Shown one piece after another: positions 18,517 to 30,859 of a stretch of DNA of 64,000 nt (position 1 is its first letter; each line of letters starts with the position of its first letter). A program made the translations under genes and the position numbers. The notes under the pieces are model-generated. The model did no database searches. It had not been told where the DNA came from and saw only the letters and a program-made list of their open reading frames with translations. This DNA is from Comamonas granuli NBRC 101663 (GTDB lineage: Bacteria; Pseudomonadota; Gammaproteobacteria; Burkholderiales; Burkholderiaceae_C). The stretch is from the NCBI RefSeq assembly GCF_000739995.1, contig NZ_BBJX01000006.1:124001-188000 (forward strand), written 5' to 3'.

Positions 18517-19989
18517 ATGAATGCAAGCATTGCAAAGCAGTGGAACACGCTGGCCTGCGCTGCGGCCGTGGGCCTGGCGGCGGCACTGGGCCATGCCGCC
18601 CCCGCCGCGGCACAGACGGCCGCCCCCGCGCCCGTGGTGCGCGGCCTGCCCGACTTCAGTGACCTGGTCGAGCAGGTCGGCCCCTCGGTCGTGAACATCC
18701 GCACCATGGAGAAAGTGGGCACGCGCGGCGCCTTTAGCGGCATGGACGAGGACATGCTGGAGTTCTTCAAGCGCTTCGGCATTCCCATGCCCCAGGTTCC
18801 ACGCCAGCAGCGCCCCCAGCGGCCACAGGAAGAGGAGCAGGCGCGCGGCTTGGGTTCGGGCTTCATCATCAGCCCGGACGGCTATGTGCTGACCAATGCG
18901 CATGTGGTCGATGGCGCCGACGAGGTCTTCGTGACCCTGACCGACAAGCGCGAGTTCAAGGCGCGCATCGTGGGCACGGACAAGCGCACCGACGTGGCCC
19001 TGGTGAAGATCGACGCCACGGGCCTGCCGGCCGTGCGCATTGCCGACGTGGGGCGCCTGCGCGTGGGCGAGTGGGTCATGGCGATTGGCTCGCCCTTCGG
19101 CCTGGACAACACCGTGACGGCCGGCATCGTGAGCGCCAAGCAGCGCGACACCGGCGACTACCTGCCCTTCATCCAGACGGATGTGGCCATCAACCCCGGC
19201 AACTCGGGCGGGCCGCTGATCAATATGCGCGGCGAGGTCGTGGGCATCAACAGCCAGATCTACTCGCGCTCGGGCGGCTTCATGGGCATTTCGTTTGCCA
19301 TTCCCATCGACGAGGCCATGCGCGTGAGCGAGCAACTGCGTGCCAGCGGGCGCGTGACGCGCGGGCGCATCGGCGTGCAGATCGGCCCGGTGTCGCGTGA
19401 CCTGGCCGAATCCCTGGGCCTGGGCAAGCAGCAGGGGGCACTGGTGACCGGCGTGGAGACCGGCTCCCCGGCCGACAAGGCCGGCGTCGAGGCGGGCGAC
19501 ATCATCACCCGTTTCGAGGGCAAACCCATCGAGAAGCTGGCGGACCTGCCGCGCATGGTTGGCAATACCAAGCCCGGCACCAAGAGCGCCATCACGGTGT
19601 TCCGGCGCGGGCGGGCCAAGGACTTGAGCGTGGTGATCGGCGAGGTCGAGCCCGATGCACCTGCCGCCAAGACCTCCGAGCGCGAAGGCCGTGCGCCCAA
19701 GGCCTCGGCGGCAGCCCAGCAGCTCGGGCTCACGGTCTCCGACCTCAGCGATGCCCAGAAGAAGGAGCTGCGGTTGCGCGGCGGCGTGCGCGTGGACGCG
19801 GCCAGCGAGGCCGCGGCGCGCGCCGGTCTGCGTGAGGGCGATGTCATCCTCGCGATCGCCAATACGGAGGTGGCCACGGTCAAGGACTTCGAGGCCGCCG
19901 TCGCCAGGCTCGACAAGGGCAAGCCCGTCAATGTGCTGTTCCGGCGCGGGGAGTGGGCGCAGTACGCGCTGATCCGGCCCGCGCGCTGA
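18517..19989 (+). CDS. DegP/MucD-type periplasmic serine endoprotease of the sigma-E operon
   Basis: A 490-residue Do-family protease/chaperone. A signal peptide covers about residues 1-30 (cut after AAPAAAQ). The triad is His129 (NAHVVDG), Asp159 (TDVALVKI) and Ser230 (PGNSGGPLI). A Q-linker rich in Gln/Arg/Pro precedes the protease core near residue 95. PDZ1 is about 285-375 (VTGVETGSPADKAGVEAGDI) and PDZ2 about 400-485. The start at 18517 has GAGAGG just upstream; longer frames have no support. Being third in rpoE-rseA-degP, it is probably the housekeeping periplasmic quality-control protease and may also act in feedback on sigma-E. Confidence 0.94.
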   Translation: MNASIAKQWNTLACAAAVGLAAALGHAAPAAAQTAAPAPVVRGLPDFSDLVEQVGPSVVNIRTMEKVGTRGAFSGMDEDMLEFFKRFGIPMPQVPRQQRPQRPQEEEQARGLGSGFIISPDGYVLTNAHVVDGADEVFVTLTDKREFKARIVGTDKRTDVALVKIDATGLPAVRIADVGRLRVGEWVMAIGSPFGLDNTVTAGIVSAKQRDTGDYLPFIQTDVAINPGNSGGPLINMRGEVVGINSQIYSRSGGFMGISFAIPIDEAMRVSEQLRASGRVTRGRIGVQIGPVSRDLAESLGLGKQQGALVTGVETGSPADKAGVEAGDIITRFEGKPIEKLADLPRMVGNTKPGTKSAITVFRRGRAKDLSVVIGEVEPDAPAAKTSEREGRAPKASAAAQQLGLTVSDLSDAQKKELRLRGGVRVDAASEAAARAGLREGDVILAIANTEVATVKDFEAAVARLDKGKPVNVLFRRGEWAQYALIRPAR

Positions 19990-20028
19990 TGCCATGGGGG
20001 CGCCCGCCGGGGAGCAGGAATAACCCTT

Positions 20029-20063
20029 TGTGCGTGCCGGTCATGGCCATTCCGGCAGGCACA
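20029..20063 (+). terminator. Stem-loop after degP
   Basis: TGTGCGTGCCGG and CCGGCAGGCACA pair at 11 of 12 positions around an 11-base loop. No T tract follows, so it may be a Rho-linked or protective 3' hairpin rather than a classical terminator. Confidence 0.45.
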
Positions 20064-20315
20064 CCCCGGCGCAGCCTACATAGCCGATTTGTTAGAATGG
20101 CGCCCTTCCAAGGCATGGCAAGCGGTATAACGGCATGGCCTGATTTCATGATTTGGGATATTGCCAGGTACCGCACAAGCGATCCACAGGTCGCGCACAG
20201 GATGTCCCTGTGTGATGTGCTCATCATGTGGATAAATTGTGCATAACATTTCGTTGCCGCTCTGCAACGCTCTGGGTCGACTGCGTGGACGCCTTTTTTT
20301 GCGGGGCTTTTTGCC
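20064..20315. other. Gene-free, relatively AT-rich region with DnaA-box-like sites
   Basis: No gene of support lies between the degP stop (19989) and lepA (20440). The region has visibly lower GC than its surroundings. It holds a perfect DnaA-box consensus on the minus strand (TGTGGATAA, 20227-20235), a second with one mismatch 11 bases on (TGTGCATAA, 20238-20246), and a weak third (CGATCCACA, 20180-20188). A TAGAAT -10-like element is at 20093, and GGCATGGC occurs twice near 20112 and 20133. See findings. Confidence 0.5.
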
Positions 20316-20392
20316 TACAATGAGGCTCCAACCATCGCAGTTGCCACAGATCGTTGGTTCAGGGCGCGTCTTCCGTCGACGCGCCCTTTTTT
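20316..20392 (+). ncRNA. Candidate small RNA or lepA leader with intrinsic terminator
   Basis: A -10 box TACAAT (20316-20321) is followed about 40 bases later by a textbook terminator: GGGCGCGTC/GACGCGCCC, 9 bp, 7-nt loop, then TTTTTT (20362-20392). A transcript starting near 20328 would be about 65 nt and would also hold a CCAAC/GTTGG pairing. No open reading frame of note is inside. It could be an independent small RNA or an attenuated leader of lepA, whose ATG is 48 bases beyond. The -35 region is only a T tract, so promoter strength is uncertain. Confidence 0.45.
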
Positions 20393-20439
20393 CATGCCCG
20401 CCTGGTGCATTGTTCCTTCCCTGACGCAGATTCCCGTCG

Positions 20440-22247
<1,808 letters not shown>

Positions 22248-22248
<1 letters not shown>

Positions 22249-23222
22249 TGCAGGCCATCTCCATCCTCACCGCGTGCATCCTGGCCGCCTTTGCCGGCTA
22301 TGCCGGCGCCTGGTACTTCGGCGCCATCGAAGGCAATTTCGCGCTGCTGCTGTTCCTGGCCACGGTGGTCACGGGCGTCTATTGGCTGGCCGAGCGCCTG
22401 TACTTCCTGCCGCAGCGCCGGCGCGCGGCCGAGGCCGTGGAGGCTGCCGCCGCCCAGCGCCGCGCCGAACTCGACCGCATGGGCATCGCTCAGGTGGACA
22501 TCGACGTGCGCGCCGCCAAGGACAAGCTGCTCATGCAGCCCTGGTGGCTGGACTGGACGGCGGGCCTGTTCCCGGTGATCGCCGCCGTGTTCCTGCTGCG
22601 CTCGTTCCTGTTCGAGCCGTTCAAGATCCCCTCGGGCTCCATGATTCCCACGCTGCTGGTCGGCGACCTGATCCTGGTGAACAAGTTCACCTACGGCGTG
22701 CGCCTGCCGGTGATCAACACCAAGGTCACACAGGGCAATGCGCCGCAGCGCGGCGACGTGGTGGTGTTCCGCTACCCGCCGCAGCCCAGCTTGGACTACA
22801 TCAAGCGCGTGGTGGGCCTGCCGGGCGACGAGGTGGCCTACCTGAACAAGCGCCTCACCATCAACGGCCAGCCGGTGCCGGCCTCGGCCCTGCCGGACTA
22901 TCTCGAGGAAGGCAGCCTGCGCTACTTCCAGCAGTTCGACGAACAGCTCGGCGCCGAGCGCCACCACCTGATCGTCAACCCCGAAGCCCCGGCCTTCGTG
23001 CAGGGGGCGAGCAATTTTGCCTACCGTGACCAGTGCCGCTACAGTGTGGAAGGCGTGGTCTGCAAGGTGCCCGAGGGCCACTACTTCATGATGGGCGACA
23101 ACCGCGATAATTCGCTCGATTCGCGCTACTGGGGCTTCGTGCCGGAGTCCAATATCGTGGGCAAGGCCTTCTTCGTCTGGATGAACTTCGGCAACCTCAA
23201 GCGCATCGGTTCGTTCCACTGA
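22248..23222 (+). CDS. lepB: Signal peptidase I
   Basis: Removes signal peptides of Sec and Tat substrates at the periplasmic face. The 324-residue protein has an N-terminal TM at about 5-25, a second TM near 105-122, then the catalytic Ser131 (IPSGSMIPTL), general base Lys186 (YIKRVVGLPGD) and the C-terminal box GDNRDNSLDSRYWGFV. The enlarged insert with QFDEQL between boxes is common in betaproteobacteria. Translationally coupled to lepA. Confidence 0.97.
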
Positions 23223-23242
23223 CACACGAGAGGGGAGACAAG

Positions 23243-23608
23243 ATGACCGCATTCCGATCCGCCCGCCGCGCCCGCCAGCGCGGCCTGTCGTTCTTTGGCC
23301 TGATCTTCGTGGGCGTGCTGGCCGTGGCCGGCTTTGCCGTGGGCGGGCAGTCCATCCCCGTCTTTCTCGAGTACCACGCGATCGGCAAGGCCGCCAAGAA
23401 GGCTGCGCGCGAGGGATCGACCGTGAACGACGTGCGCGCTGCCTTTGACCGCGCGGCCGCCATCGACGACATCCACTCCATCTCGGGCAAGGACCTGGAG
23501 GTCACTAAGCGTGGCGACAAGGTCGTGGTGTCGTTCAAGTATTCGCGCGAGATCGCCCTCGCCGGCCCGGCGTACCTGGTGTACCGCTTCCAAGAGTCCG
23601 TCGAATAG
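23243..23608 (+). CDS. DUF4845 domain-containing membrane protein
   Basis: A 121-residue protein with one N-terminal TM (about residues 14-34, GLSFFGLIFVGVLAVAGFAV) and a small soluble domain (VNDVRAAFDRAAAIDDIHSI). The family is known mainly from its fixed position between lepB and rnc in beta- and gammaproteobacteria; function is unknown. A strong GAGGGGAG Shine-Dalgarno precedes the ATG. The stop touches the GTG start of rnc. Confidence 0.88.
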   Translation: MTAFRSARRARQRGLSFFGLIFVGVLAVAGFAVGGQSIPVFLEYHAIGKAAKKAAREGSTVNDVRAAFDRAAAIDDIHSISGKDLEVTKRGDKVVVSFKYSREIALAGPAYLVYRFQESVE

Positions 23609-24295
23609 GTGTCCGCATCGCCCCTGATGGCGCTGCAGTCGCGGCTGCAGCACCCGTTTTCCCATGCCGCGCTGCTGCAGCAGGCGGTCACGCACCGCAG
23701 TTTCGGCAGCGAACACAACGAGCGCCTGGAGTTCCTGGGCGACTCGGTGCTCAGCCTGGCGGTCTCCAGCCTGCTGTACCAGCGACTGAGCGACCTGCCG
23801 GAAGGCGAGCTCTCGCGCCTGCGCGCCCACCTGGTCCGGCAGGAGTCGCTGCACGCACTCGCGCTCGCCCTGCGCCTGCCCGAGGTCCTGCGCCTGGGCG
23901 AGGGTGAGGCCAAGTCCGGCGGGCGCCAGCGCCCCTCCATCCTGGCCGACGCTCTGGAAGCCATCATCGGCGCGGTGTACCTGGACGCGGGCTATGCGCC
24001 CGCCGAGGCCCTGGTGCACCGCCTGTACGAGGGTGTGGAGCTGAGCCCGCGCCTGCGCGCGGCGGCCAAGGATGCCAAGACGGCGTTGCAGGAGTGGCTG
24101 CAGGGCCGCAAAATGCAATTGCCCCAGTACCGTGTGGTGCAGACCACGGGCGCCGCGCACCGGCAGGTGTTCCATGTGGAGTGCCAGATCGCCGAGCTGG
24201 ACCTGCGCCAGGACGGCAGCGGGGCCTCGCGCCGTGCGGCCGAGCAGGCCGCGGCGGCCGCCATGCTGGCCCAATTGACAAGCGCAAACCGATGA
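23609..24295 (+). CDS. rnc: Ribonuclease III
   Basis: Double-strand-specific endoribonuclease for rRNA processing and mRNA turnover. The 228-residue protein has the catalytic signature [12 protein letters not shown], the second acidic cluster [17 protein letters not shown] and a C-terminal dsRNA-binding domain ([20 protein letters not shown]). The start is a GTG directly after the previous stop; the ATG six codons later is an alternative. The stop overlaps era (ATGA). Confidence 0.96.
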   Translation: MSASPLMALQSRLQHPFSHAALLQQAVTHRSFGSEHNERLEFLGDSVLSLAVSSLLYQRLSDLPEGELSRLRAHLVRQESLHALALALRLPEVLRLGEGEAKSGGRQRPSILADALEAIIGAVYLDAGYAPAEALVHRLYEGVELSPRLRAAAKDAKTALQEWLQGRKMQLPQYRVVQTTGAAHRQVFHVECQIAELDLRQDGSGASRRAAEQAAAAAMLAQLTSANR

Positions 24296-25329
24296 CGAAT
24301 GCTCCCAAAAATGTAGCTCCTGGCGCAAGCCCGGCGGGCGCTGCAACCCAAAATGACCTGGATTCCATGCTCGCTGCGCTGCGCCCCGGCGGTACGGTGG
24401 CGGCGGCGCAGGCGGACGGCGGAACCAGTGCCGCGGGCCAGCGCTGCGGGCTGATCGCCATCGTGGGCAAGCCCAACGTGGGCAAGTCCACGCTGATGAA
24501 CGCGCTCGTGGGGCAGAAGATCTCCATCACCTCGCGCAAGGCGCAGACCACGCGCCACCGCATCACGGGCATCCGCACGCGCGGCCAGACGCAGTTCGTC
24601 TTCGTCGATACGCCGGGCTTCCAGACGCGCCACAGCACGGCGCTGAACAAGTCGCTCAACAAGGCCGTGATGGGGGCCATCGGCGACGTGGACCTGATCC
24701 TCTTCGTCGTCGAGGCCGGCAGCTTCACGCTGCAGGACGCCAAGGTGCTGAGCCTGTTCAAGCCCGGCATTCCCACGCTGCTCATCGCCAACAAGCTCGA
24801 CACCGTGCACCGCCGCGCCGAGATCGCGCCCTGGCTCAAGGGCATGCAGGAGCGCCACCCGTTCGCCGAGTTCGTGCCCATGTCGGCCAAGAGCAAGGGC
24901 GACATCGAGCGCCTGTACGGCATCGTCGAGAAATACCTGCCCGAGCAAGCCTGGTGGTACGCCGAGGACGAGCTGACCGACCGCAGCGAGAAATTCCTCG
25001 CCAGCGAGACGGTGCGCGAAAAGCTCTTCCGCTTCACGGGCGACGAGCTGCCCTACACCTCGACGGTGATGATAGAGAAGTGGGACGAGGAGGAGAGCCG
25101 CCAGTACAAGCGCTTCGTGCGCATTGCCGCCACCATCGTGGTCGAGCGCGACAGCCACAAGGCCATGGTCATCGGCGACAAGGGCGAGCGCTTGAAGCGC
25201 ATCAGCACCGAGGCGCGCCAGGAGCTCGAACGCCTGCTCGACGCCAAGGTGTTCCTCGAAATCTGGGTCAAGGTGCGCTCGGGCTGGGCCGACGACGAGG
25301 CGCGCGTGCGCTCCTTCGGCTATGAGTGA
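24292..25329 (+). CDS. era: GTPase Era with repeat-encoded N-terminal extension
   Basis: Era is an essential GTPase that binds the 3' end of 16S rRNA and helps 30S assembly. The 345-residue protein has G1 GKPNVGKS at 59-66, switch [12 protein letters not shown]3 DTPGFQ, G4 NKLD and the KH domain ([20 protein letters not shown]). E. coli Era has G1 near residue 15, so this one carries about 44 extra N-terminal residues, low in complexity (Ala/Gly/Thr). The first 20 codons are written by a copy of the local palindromic repeat. The ATG overlaps the rnc stop, so the extension is probably really translated, although a downstream start cannot be ruled out. Confidence 0.95.
   Translation: MTNAPKNVAPGASPAGAATQNDLDSMLAALRPGGTVAAAQADGGTSAAGQRCGLIAIVGKPNVGKSTLMNALVGQKISITSRKAQTTRHRITGIRTRGQTQFVFVDTPGFQTRHSTALNKSLNKAVMGAIGDVDLILFVVEAGSFTLQDAKVLSLFKPGIPTLLIANKLDTVHRRAEIAPWLKGMQERHPFAEFVPMSAKSKGDIERLYGIVEKYLPEQAWWYAEDELTDRSEKFLASETVREKLFRFTGDELPYTSTVMIEKWDEEESRQYKRFVRIAATIVVERDSHKAMVIGDKGERLKRISTEARQELERLLDAKVFLEIWVKVRSGWADDEARVRSFGYE
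24303..24357 (+). repeat. Repeat-like segment inside era (copy j)
   Basis: AAAAATGTAGCTCCTGGCGC, AAGCCCGGC, GGGCGCTGCAACCCAAAATG follows the intergenic repeat pattern closely, with GCGCTTG altered to GCGCAAG. Read in frame as [16 protein letters not shown]. Confidence 0.6.
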
Positions 25330-25354
25330 GGAACACTCCCCTGCGGCGCTGCAT

Positions 25355-25412
25355 GGATGAAATCAGCCGCCAGCGCCCGTCCATCAAGCGCCGGAAGCTA
25401 CTGAATCAATAG
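25355..25412 (-). repeat. Short palindromic repeat (copy c)
   Basis: On the minus strand: TTCAGTAGCTTCCGGCGCTT, GATGGACG, GGCGCTGGCGGCTGATTTCA. Fills the 89-bp gap between era and recO. Confidence 0.75.
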
Positions 25413-25418
25413 CGTCCC

Positions 25419-26177
25419 ATGGCAGTGCGCCGCATTTCCGACGAGCCCGCCTTCGTGCTGCACAGCTATGCCTGGAGCGAGTCCAGCCTGATCCTGGAAG
25501 CCTTCACGCGCCACCATGGGCGCGTGGCACTGGTGGCCAAGGGGGCGAAGAAGCCCACCTCCAACTTCCGTCCCGTGCTGCTGCCGCTGCAGCCGCTGCA
25601 CCTGGCCTACACGGTGGCTGCGACCGGGGCGGCCGAGATCCATGCACTCAAGGGCGCGGAATGGGTGGGCGGCCACGTCATGCCCACGGGCGATGCGCTG
25701 CTCTCGGGCCTGTACCTCAACGAGCTGCTGCTGCGCCTGCTCGCGCGCGACGACCCGCACGCCGAGCTGTTCGACATCTACGCCGGCGTGGTGCGCGTGC
25801 TCGCTGGCGGCCCCCAGGGCGATGCGGTGGGCCCCGTGCTGCGCACCTTCGAGCTGCTGCTGCTGCGCGCCATCGGCCTGCTGCCCGCGCTGGACGCCGA
25901 GACCGCCACCCTGGCCGCGCTGGACGCCCAGGCCCGCTACACGCTGGTGCCCGAGGGCGGCCTGCGCGCTGCCGCGCCCGCTGACCGCGCCGCGCTCACC
26001 GGGGCGCAGTGGAGCGCGCTGCAGCAGGCGCTGGAGCAGGACTACCCCGCGCTGCTGCGCGCCTGCGCCAGCGTGGACGCCGAACTCAAGCCCCAGTTGC
26101 GCGTGCTGCTGCAATACCATTGCGGCAGCCCGCTGCTGCGCACGCGCCAGCTCATGATGGACCTGCAATCGCTATGA
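25419..26177 (+). CDS. recO: DNA repair protein RecO
   Basis: RecO loads RecA on SSB-coated gaps together with RecF/RecR. The 252-residue protein has the N-terminal OB fold ([20 protein letters not shown], then [13 protein letters not shown]) and a helical C-terminal part including [18 protein letters not shown]. The zinc-finger cysteines of some RecO proteins are not visible. It lies in the conserved era-recO-pdxJ-acpS run; the stop overlaps the pdxJ start (ATGA). Confidence 0.94.
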   Translation: MAVRRISDEPAFVLHSYAWSESSLILEAFTRHHGRVALVAKGAKKPTSNFRPVLLPLQPLHLAYTVAATGAAEIHALKGAEWVGGHVMPTGDALLSGLYLNELLLRLLARDDPHAELFDIYAGVVRVLAGGPQGDAVGPVLRTFELLLLRAIGLLPALDAETATLAALDAQARYTLVPEGGLRAAAPADRAALTGAQWSALQQALEQDYPALLRACASVDAELKPQLRVLLQYHCGSPLLRTRQLMMDLQSL

Positions 26178-26944
26178 CCCACGCCCACCCCCGCACGGCC
26201 CTGTCCGTCAACGTCAACAAGGTCGCCCTGGTGCGCAACACGCGCCACCTGGGCATTCCCAGCGTCACGCGTGCCGCGCAGCGCTGCCTGGAGGCGGGGG
26301 CGCAGGGCATCACCGTGCACCCGCGCCCCGACGGGCGCCACATCCGCGCCGTAGACGTGCAGCAGCTCGCCGAGCTGCTGCGCGCCTGGCCGCAGGCGGA
26401 ATACAACATCGAGGGCAACCCCACGCAGAACCTCATGGACTTCATCCGCCAGGTGCGCCCGCACCAGGCCACCTTCGTGCCCGACAGCGAGAGCCAGTTC
26501 ACCAGCGACCACGGCTGGAGCCTGCCGCAGGACGCCGCGCGCCTGCGGCCGCTGATCGACGAGTGCCACGCCCTGGGCGTGCGCGTGAGCCTGTTCATGG
26601 ACCCCGTGCCCGAGCAGATGGCCGCCGCGCGCAGCGTGGGCGCCGACCGCGTCGAGCTCTACACCGAACCCTACGCGGCCGCCTGGGGCACGCCGCAGCA
26701 GGCCGCGCAGCTCGCGCGCTACCGCGCCGCAGCCCAGGCCGCGCTGGCGGCGGGCCTGGGCGTGAACGCGGGCCACGACCTCAACCGCGACAACCTGGCC
26801 GACTTCCTGGCGCAGGTGCCCGGCGTGCTGGAGGTGTCCATAGGCCACGCGCTGATCGCCGACGCGCTGGAGCTGGGCTATGGCGACACGGTGCGCGCCT
26901 ACCAGCGCTGCATAGACCAGGGCATGGCCGAGCGGGACTCCTGA
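26174..26944 (+). CDS. pdxJ: Pyridoxine 5'-phosphate synthase
   Basis: Condenses 1-deoxyxylulose 5-phosphate with 3-amino-2-oxopropyl phosphate, the step after PdxA (1.0 kb). The 256-residue TIM barrel has [48 protein letters not shown] and [13 protein letters not shown], all diagnostic. The start at 26174 overlaps the recO stop; longer upstream frames are not supported. Confidence 0.97.
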   Translation: MTHAHPRTALSVNVNKVALVRNTRHLGIPSVTRAAQRCLEAGAQGITVHPRPDGRHIRAVDVQQLAELLRAWPQAEYNIEGNPTQNLMDFIRQVRPHQATFVPDSESQFTSDHGWSLPQDAARLRPLIDECHALGVRVSLFMDPVPEQMAAARSVGADRVELYTEPYAAAWGTPQQAAQLARYRAAAQAALAAGLGVNAGHDLNRDNLADFLAQVPGVLEVSIGHALIADALELGYGDTVRAYQRCIDQGMAERDS

Positions 26945-26998
26945 ATCCATAGCTGCCAGCGCTTGCCACGCAAGGGCTGGAGGCCTTTTTTACTTAAA
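26945..26998 (+). repeat. Palindromic repeat acting as terminator (copy d)
   Basis: CATAGCTGCCAGCGCTTG, CCAC, GCAAGGGCTGGAGGCC, TTTTTTAC. CCAGC/GCTGG and CTTGC/GCAAG pair, then a six-T run follows. This copy could terminate the pdxJ transcript, but acpS begins five bases later. Confidence 0.7.
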
Positions 26999-27002
26999 AC
27001 CC

Positions 27003-27395
27003 ATGGTCTACGGCATCGGTACCGACATCTGCGACATCCGCCGCATCCGCGCCAGCCTGGAGCGCCATGGGGAGCGTTTTGCCGAAAAAGTGCTGTGCGA
27101 GGGCGAGCTCGCCATCTGGCGCGCGCGCTCGGCGCGCTGGAGCGAGCGCGGCCTGCGCTATCTGGCCACGCGCTTTTCCGCCAAGGAGGCGTTCTCCAAG
27201 GCCGTGGGCCTGGGGATGCGCATGCCCATGACCTGGCGCGCCTGCGAGGTCGTGAACCTGCCCAGCGGCCAGCCCGCCATCGTGCTGCATGGCGCGCTGC
27301 AGGACTGGTTCGACGCGCAGGGCCTGCGCTGCCACCTCAGCGTGACGGACGAAAGCGACTACGCCGCCAGTTTCTGCGTGGTCGAGAAGATTTGA
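27003..27395 (+). CDS. acpS: Holo-[acyl-carrier-protein] synthase
   Basis: Transfers 4'-phosphopantetheine from CoA to Ser37 of AcpP. The 130-residue protein has the metal motif [12 protein letters not shown] with Asp8, and [15 protein letters not shown], the second signature. Length and position after pdxJ are standard. Flanked on both sides by palindromic repeats. Confidence 0.97.
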   Translation: MVYGIGTDICDIRRIRASLERHGERFAEKVLCEGELAIWRARSARWSERGLRYLATRFSAKEAFSKAVGLGMRMPMTWRACEVVNLPSGQPAIVLHGALQDWFDAQGLRCHLSVTDESDYAASFCVVEKI

Positions 27396-27452
27396 AGGAA
27401 AATCGCCTTTGGCGGCCACCCAGCAAGCGTAAGCAGCTATTAAAAACAGAGC
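27396..27452 (-). repeat. Palindromic repeat, diverged (copy e)
   Basis: On the minus strand: TTAATAGCTGCTTACGCTTG, CTGGGTGG, CCGCCAAAGGCGATTTTC. The ATAGCTG start and GCGATTTTC end match the family; the middle is diverged. Confidence 0.6.
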
Positions 27453-27461
27453 ATTCACCGC

Positions 27462-28553
27462 ATGACCGAGCATTCCCCCCTGATCATCGACGTCGCCGGC
27501 ACCGCCCTCACGGCGGCAGACCGCGCGCGCCTGGCCCACCCGCTGGTGGGCGGCGTCATCCTGTTTGCGCGCAACTGGCAGGACCGCGCGCAACTGCTGC
27601 AGCTCACGGCCAGCATCAAGGCGGTGCGCGCCGACCTGCTGATCTGCGTGGACCACGAGGGCGGGCGCGTGCAGCGCTTCAAGACCGACGGCTTCACGCA
27701 CATCCCGCCCATGCGCGCCTTCGGCGAGCTGTGGCTGGACGACGGCCAGGGGCGCGCCTACCGCGAGGGCAGCGGCGCGCTGCGCGCCATGGACGCGGCC
27801 ACGGCGGCGGGCTATGTGCTGGGGGCCGAGCTGCGCGCCTGCGGCGTGGATTTTTCCTTCACGCCCGTGCTCGACCTGGACTACGGCGTCAGCGGCGTGA
27901 TCGGCGACCGCGCCTTCGCGCGCGACCCGCGCGTGGTGACCCTGCTGGCGCGCGCCCTCATGCAGGGCCTGCTGCAGGCGGGCATGGCCCATTGCGGCAA
28001 GCATTTTCCTGGGCACGGCTTCGTCCAGGCCGACTCGCACACGGAGATTCCGGTGGACCGGCGCAGCTTCAGCGCCATCCTGCACGACGACGCCGCGCCC
28101 TACGGCTGGCTGTCGAGCTCGCTGCAGAGCGTCATGCCCGCGCATGTCATCTATCCCCAGGTGGACAGCCGCCCGGCGGGCTTTTCCGCACGCTGGCTGC
28201 AGGACATTCTGCGCGGCCAGCTGCGCTTTGACGGCGCCATCTTCAGCGACGACCTGAGCATGGAGGGCGCGCGGCGCATCGACGGCCGCACGGTGAGCTA
28301 CACCGACGCCGCCGTCGCGGCCCTGCAGGCGGGTTGCGACCTGGTGCTGCTGTGCAACCAGAGCCTGGGCGAGGGCCACGAGGTCGATGCCCTGATCGGC
28401 GGCCTGGCCCAGGCCCAGTCGCAGGGCCGCTGGCAGCCCAGCGCCCGCAGCGAGGAGCGCCGCCTGGCCTTGCTGCCCGAGACCCTGCCCCTGGCCTGGG
28501 ACGAGCTCATGGTGCACGGCGCCTACATGCGCGCGCTGGATCTGCTGCCCTGA
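27462..28553 (+). CDS. nagZ: Beta-N-acetylhexosaminidase (GH3)
   Basis: NagZ removes GlcNAc from anhydromuropeptides in cytoplasmic peptidoglycan recycling and so feeds AmpC-inducing signals. The 363-residue GH3 enzyme has VDHEGGRVQRF, KHFPGHG with the mobile-loop His, and the nucleophile Asp in FSDDLSMEGA. Slightly longer than E. coli NagZ (341). Convergent with the mscS-type gene; the two stops share one hairpin. Confidence 0.96.
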   Translation: MTEHSPLIIDVAGTALTAADRARLAHPLVGGVILFARNWQDRAQLLQLTASIKAVRADLLICVDHEGGRVQRFKTDGFTHIPPMRAFGELWLDDGQGRAYREGSGALRAMDAATAAGYVLGAELRACGVDFSFTPVLDLDYGVSGVIGDRAFARDPRVVTLLARALMQGLLQAGMAHCGKHFPGHGFVQADSHTEIPVDRRSFSAILHDDAAPYGWLSSSLQSVMPAHVIYPQVDSRPAGFSARWLQDILRGQLRFDGAIFSDDLSMEGARRIDGRTVSYTDAAVAALQAGCDLVLLCNQSLGEGHEVDALIGGLAQAQSQGRWQPSARSEERRLALLPETLPLAWDELMVHGAYMRALDLLP

Positions 28554-28569
28554 GAGGCAGCGCTCAGGG
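28548..28569. terminator. Shared hairpin between convergent nagZ and mscS-type gene
   Basis: CCCTGAG and CTCAGGG pair around eight bases and overlap both stop codons, so it could act in both directions. No T tract is present. Confidence 0.5.
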
Positions 28570-29211
28570 CACGGCGGGGGTGTCTGCCGCGCTGCCGTCT
28601 GCGGCGGGCACCGGCGTGCTGGCGCCCGCATCGGCAGCCGGGCCGTCGGGCCAGCGGCGCACCACGCGCTGGAAGATCAGCGCATTCGGGATTTGCAACA
28701 GCGCTCCGGCCTGTGGCGGCGCGCCATCCTGCAGCGTGGTGTAGAGCAGGTTGATGTCCACCACGCGGCCCCTGGCGCCGGGCTTTTCCGCCGTGTCCAG
28801 CACCTCGATGGTGTCGCCCAGCTTGAACGGCCGCACGGTGAAGATCAGCAGGGCGCAGAACAGGTTGGAGAGCACGCTCCATGCCGCGAAGAAGGCCACG
28901 GCGCCCACGGTGGCAAAGCCGGTGAAGGCGGCCCACAGCACCGAGGCCGATACGCCCAGGCGTTCGAGCACGAGCAGCAGGGCGCTGGCCAGGATGGTCC
29001 AGCGGATCAGGCCGTTGACGGAGGTGCGCAGCGCGTGCGGCAGGCCGTAGCGCTCGGCGGCGTGGGCAAACAGCCGGCGCAGCAGGCGCTGCAGCGCCCA
29101 GGCGGCCAGCAGGATGAGCAGGATCTGCGCGCCCGGGACGATGAGGTCCAGCCAGTCCTGCACCCACTCGGGCAGGCGCTCTTTCACACTGGGCCGGATC
29201 GCGGTTCTCAT
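28564..29211 (-). CDS. Small-conductance mechanosensitive channel family protein
   Basis: A 215-residue short MscS-family protein. Two or three TM helices lie at about residues 22-42, 67-85 and 90-112; the pore-lining helix contains FTGFATVGAVAFFAAWSVLS. The MscS beta domain follows with FTVRPFKLGDTIEV and LQIPNALIF. The usual alpha/beta C-terminal cage is reduced and the tail is Ala/Pro-rich. Last gene of the minus-strand run after lysS, with 40 bp between. Confidence 0.85.
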   Translation of the reverse strand: MRTAIRPSVKERLPEWVQDWLDLIVPGAQILLILLAAWALQRLLRRLFAHAAERYGLPHALRTSVNGLIRWTILASALLLVLERLGVSASVLWAAFTGFATVGAVAFFAAWSVLSNLFCALLIFTVRPFKLGDTIEVLDTAEKPGARGRVVDINLLYTTLQDGAPPQAGALLQIPNALIFQRVVRRWPDGPAADAGASTPVPAADGSAADTPAVP

Positions 29212-29251
29212 GTCAGATCCCCATGGCGCGCGGTCATCCCGATGACGGCGC

Positions 29252-30781
<1,530 letters not shown>

Positions 30782-30808
30782 AGGGGCCGTCGCTGCGGGG
30801 CGTGAAAA

Positions 30809-30848
30809 GGGCGGCCGATGCGGCCAGAAGGGGCGGCCGATGCGGCCA
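30809..30848 (-). repeat. Tandem palindromic direct repeat in the lysS leader
   Basis: GGGCGGCCGATGCGGCCA occurs twice, 22 bp apart (30809-30826 and 30831-30848). Each unit contains the palindrome GGCCG-ATG-CGGCC. A TAAAAT -10-like element lies just upstream on the minus strand (near 30857-30862, over the stop of the sugar transferase gene), so the repeats would be in the lysS 5' UTR. Confidence 0.6.
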
Positions 30849-30859
30849 AACTCGCGATT

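Noticed and set aside
20180-20246. Replication origin
   Set aside because: Two or three DnaA-box-like sites without dnaA, dnaN, gidA or parAB nearby and without an obvious unwinding element are not enough to call oriC.
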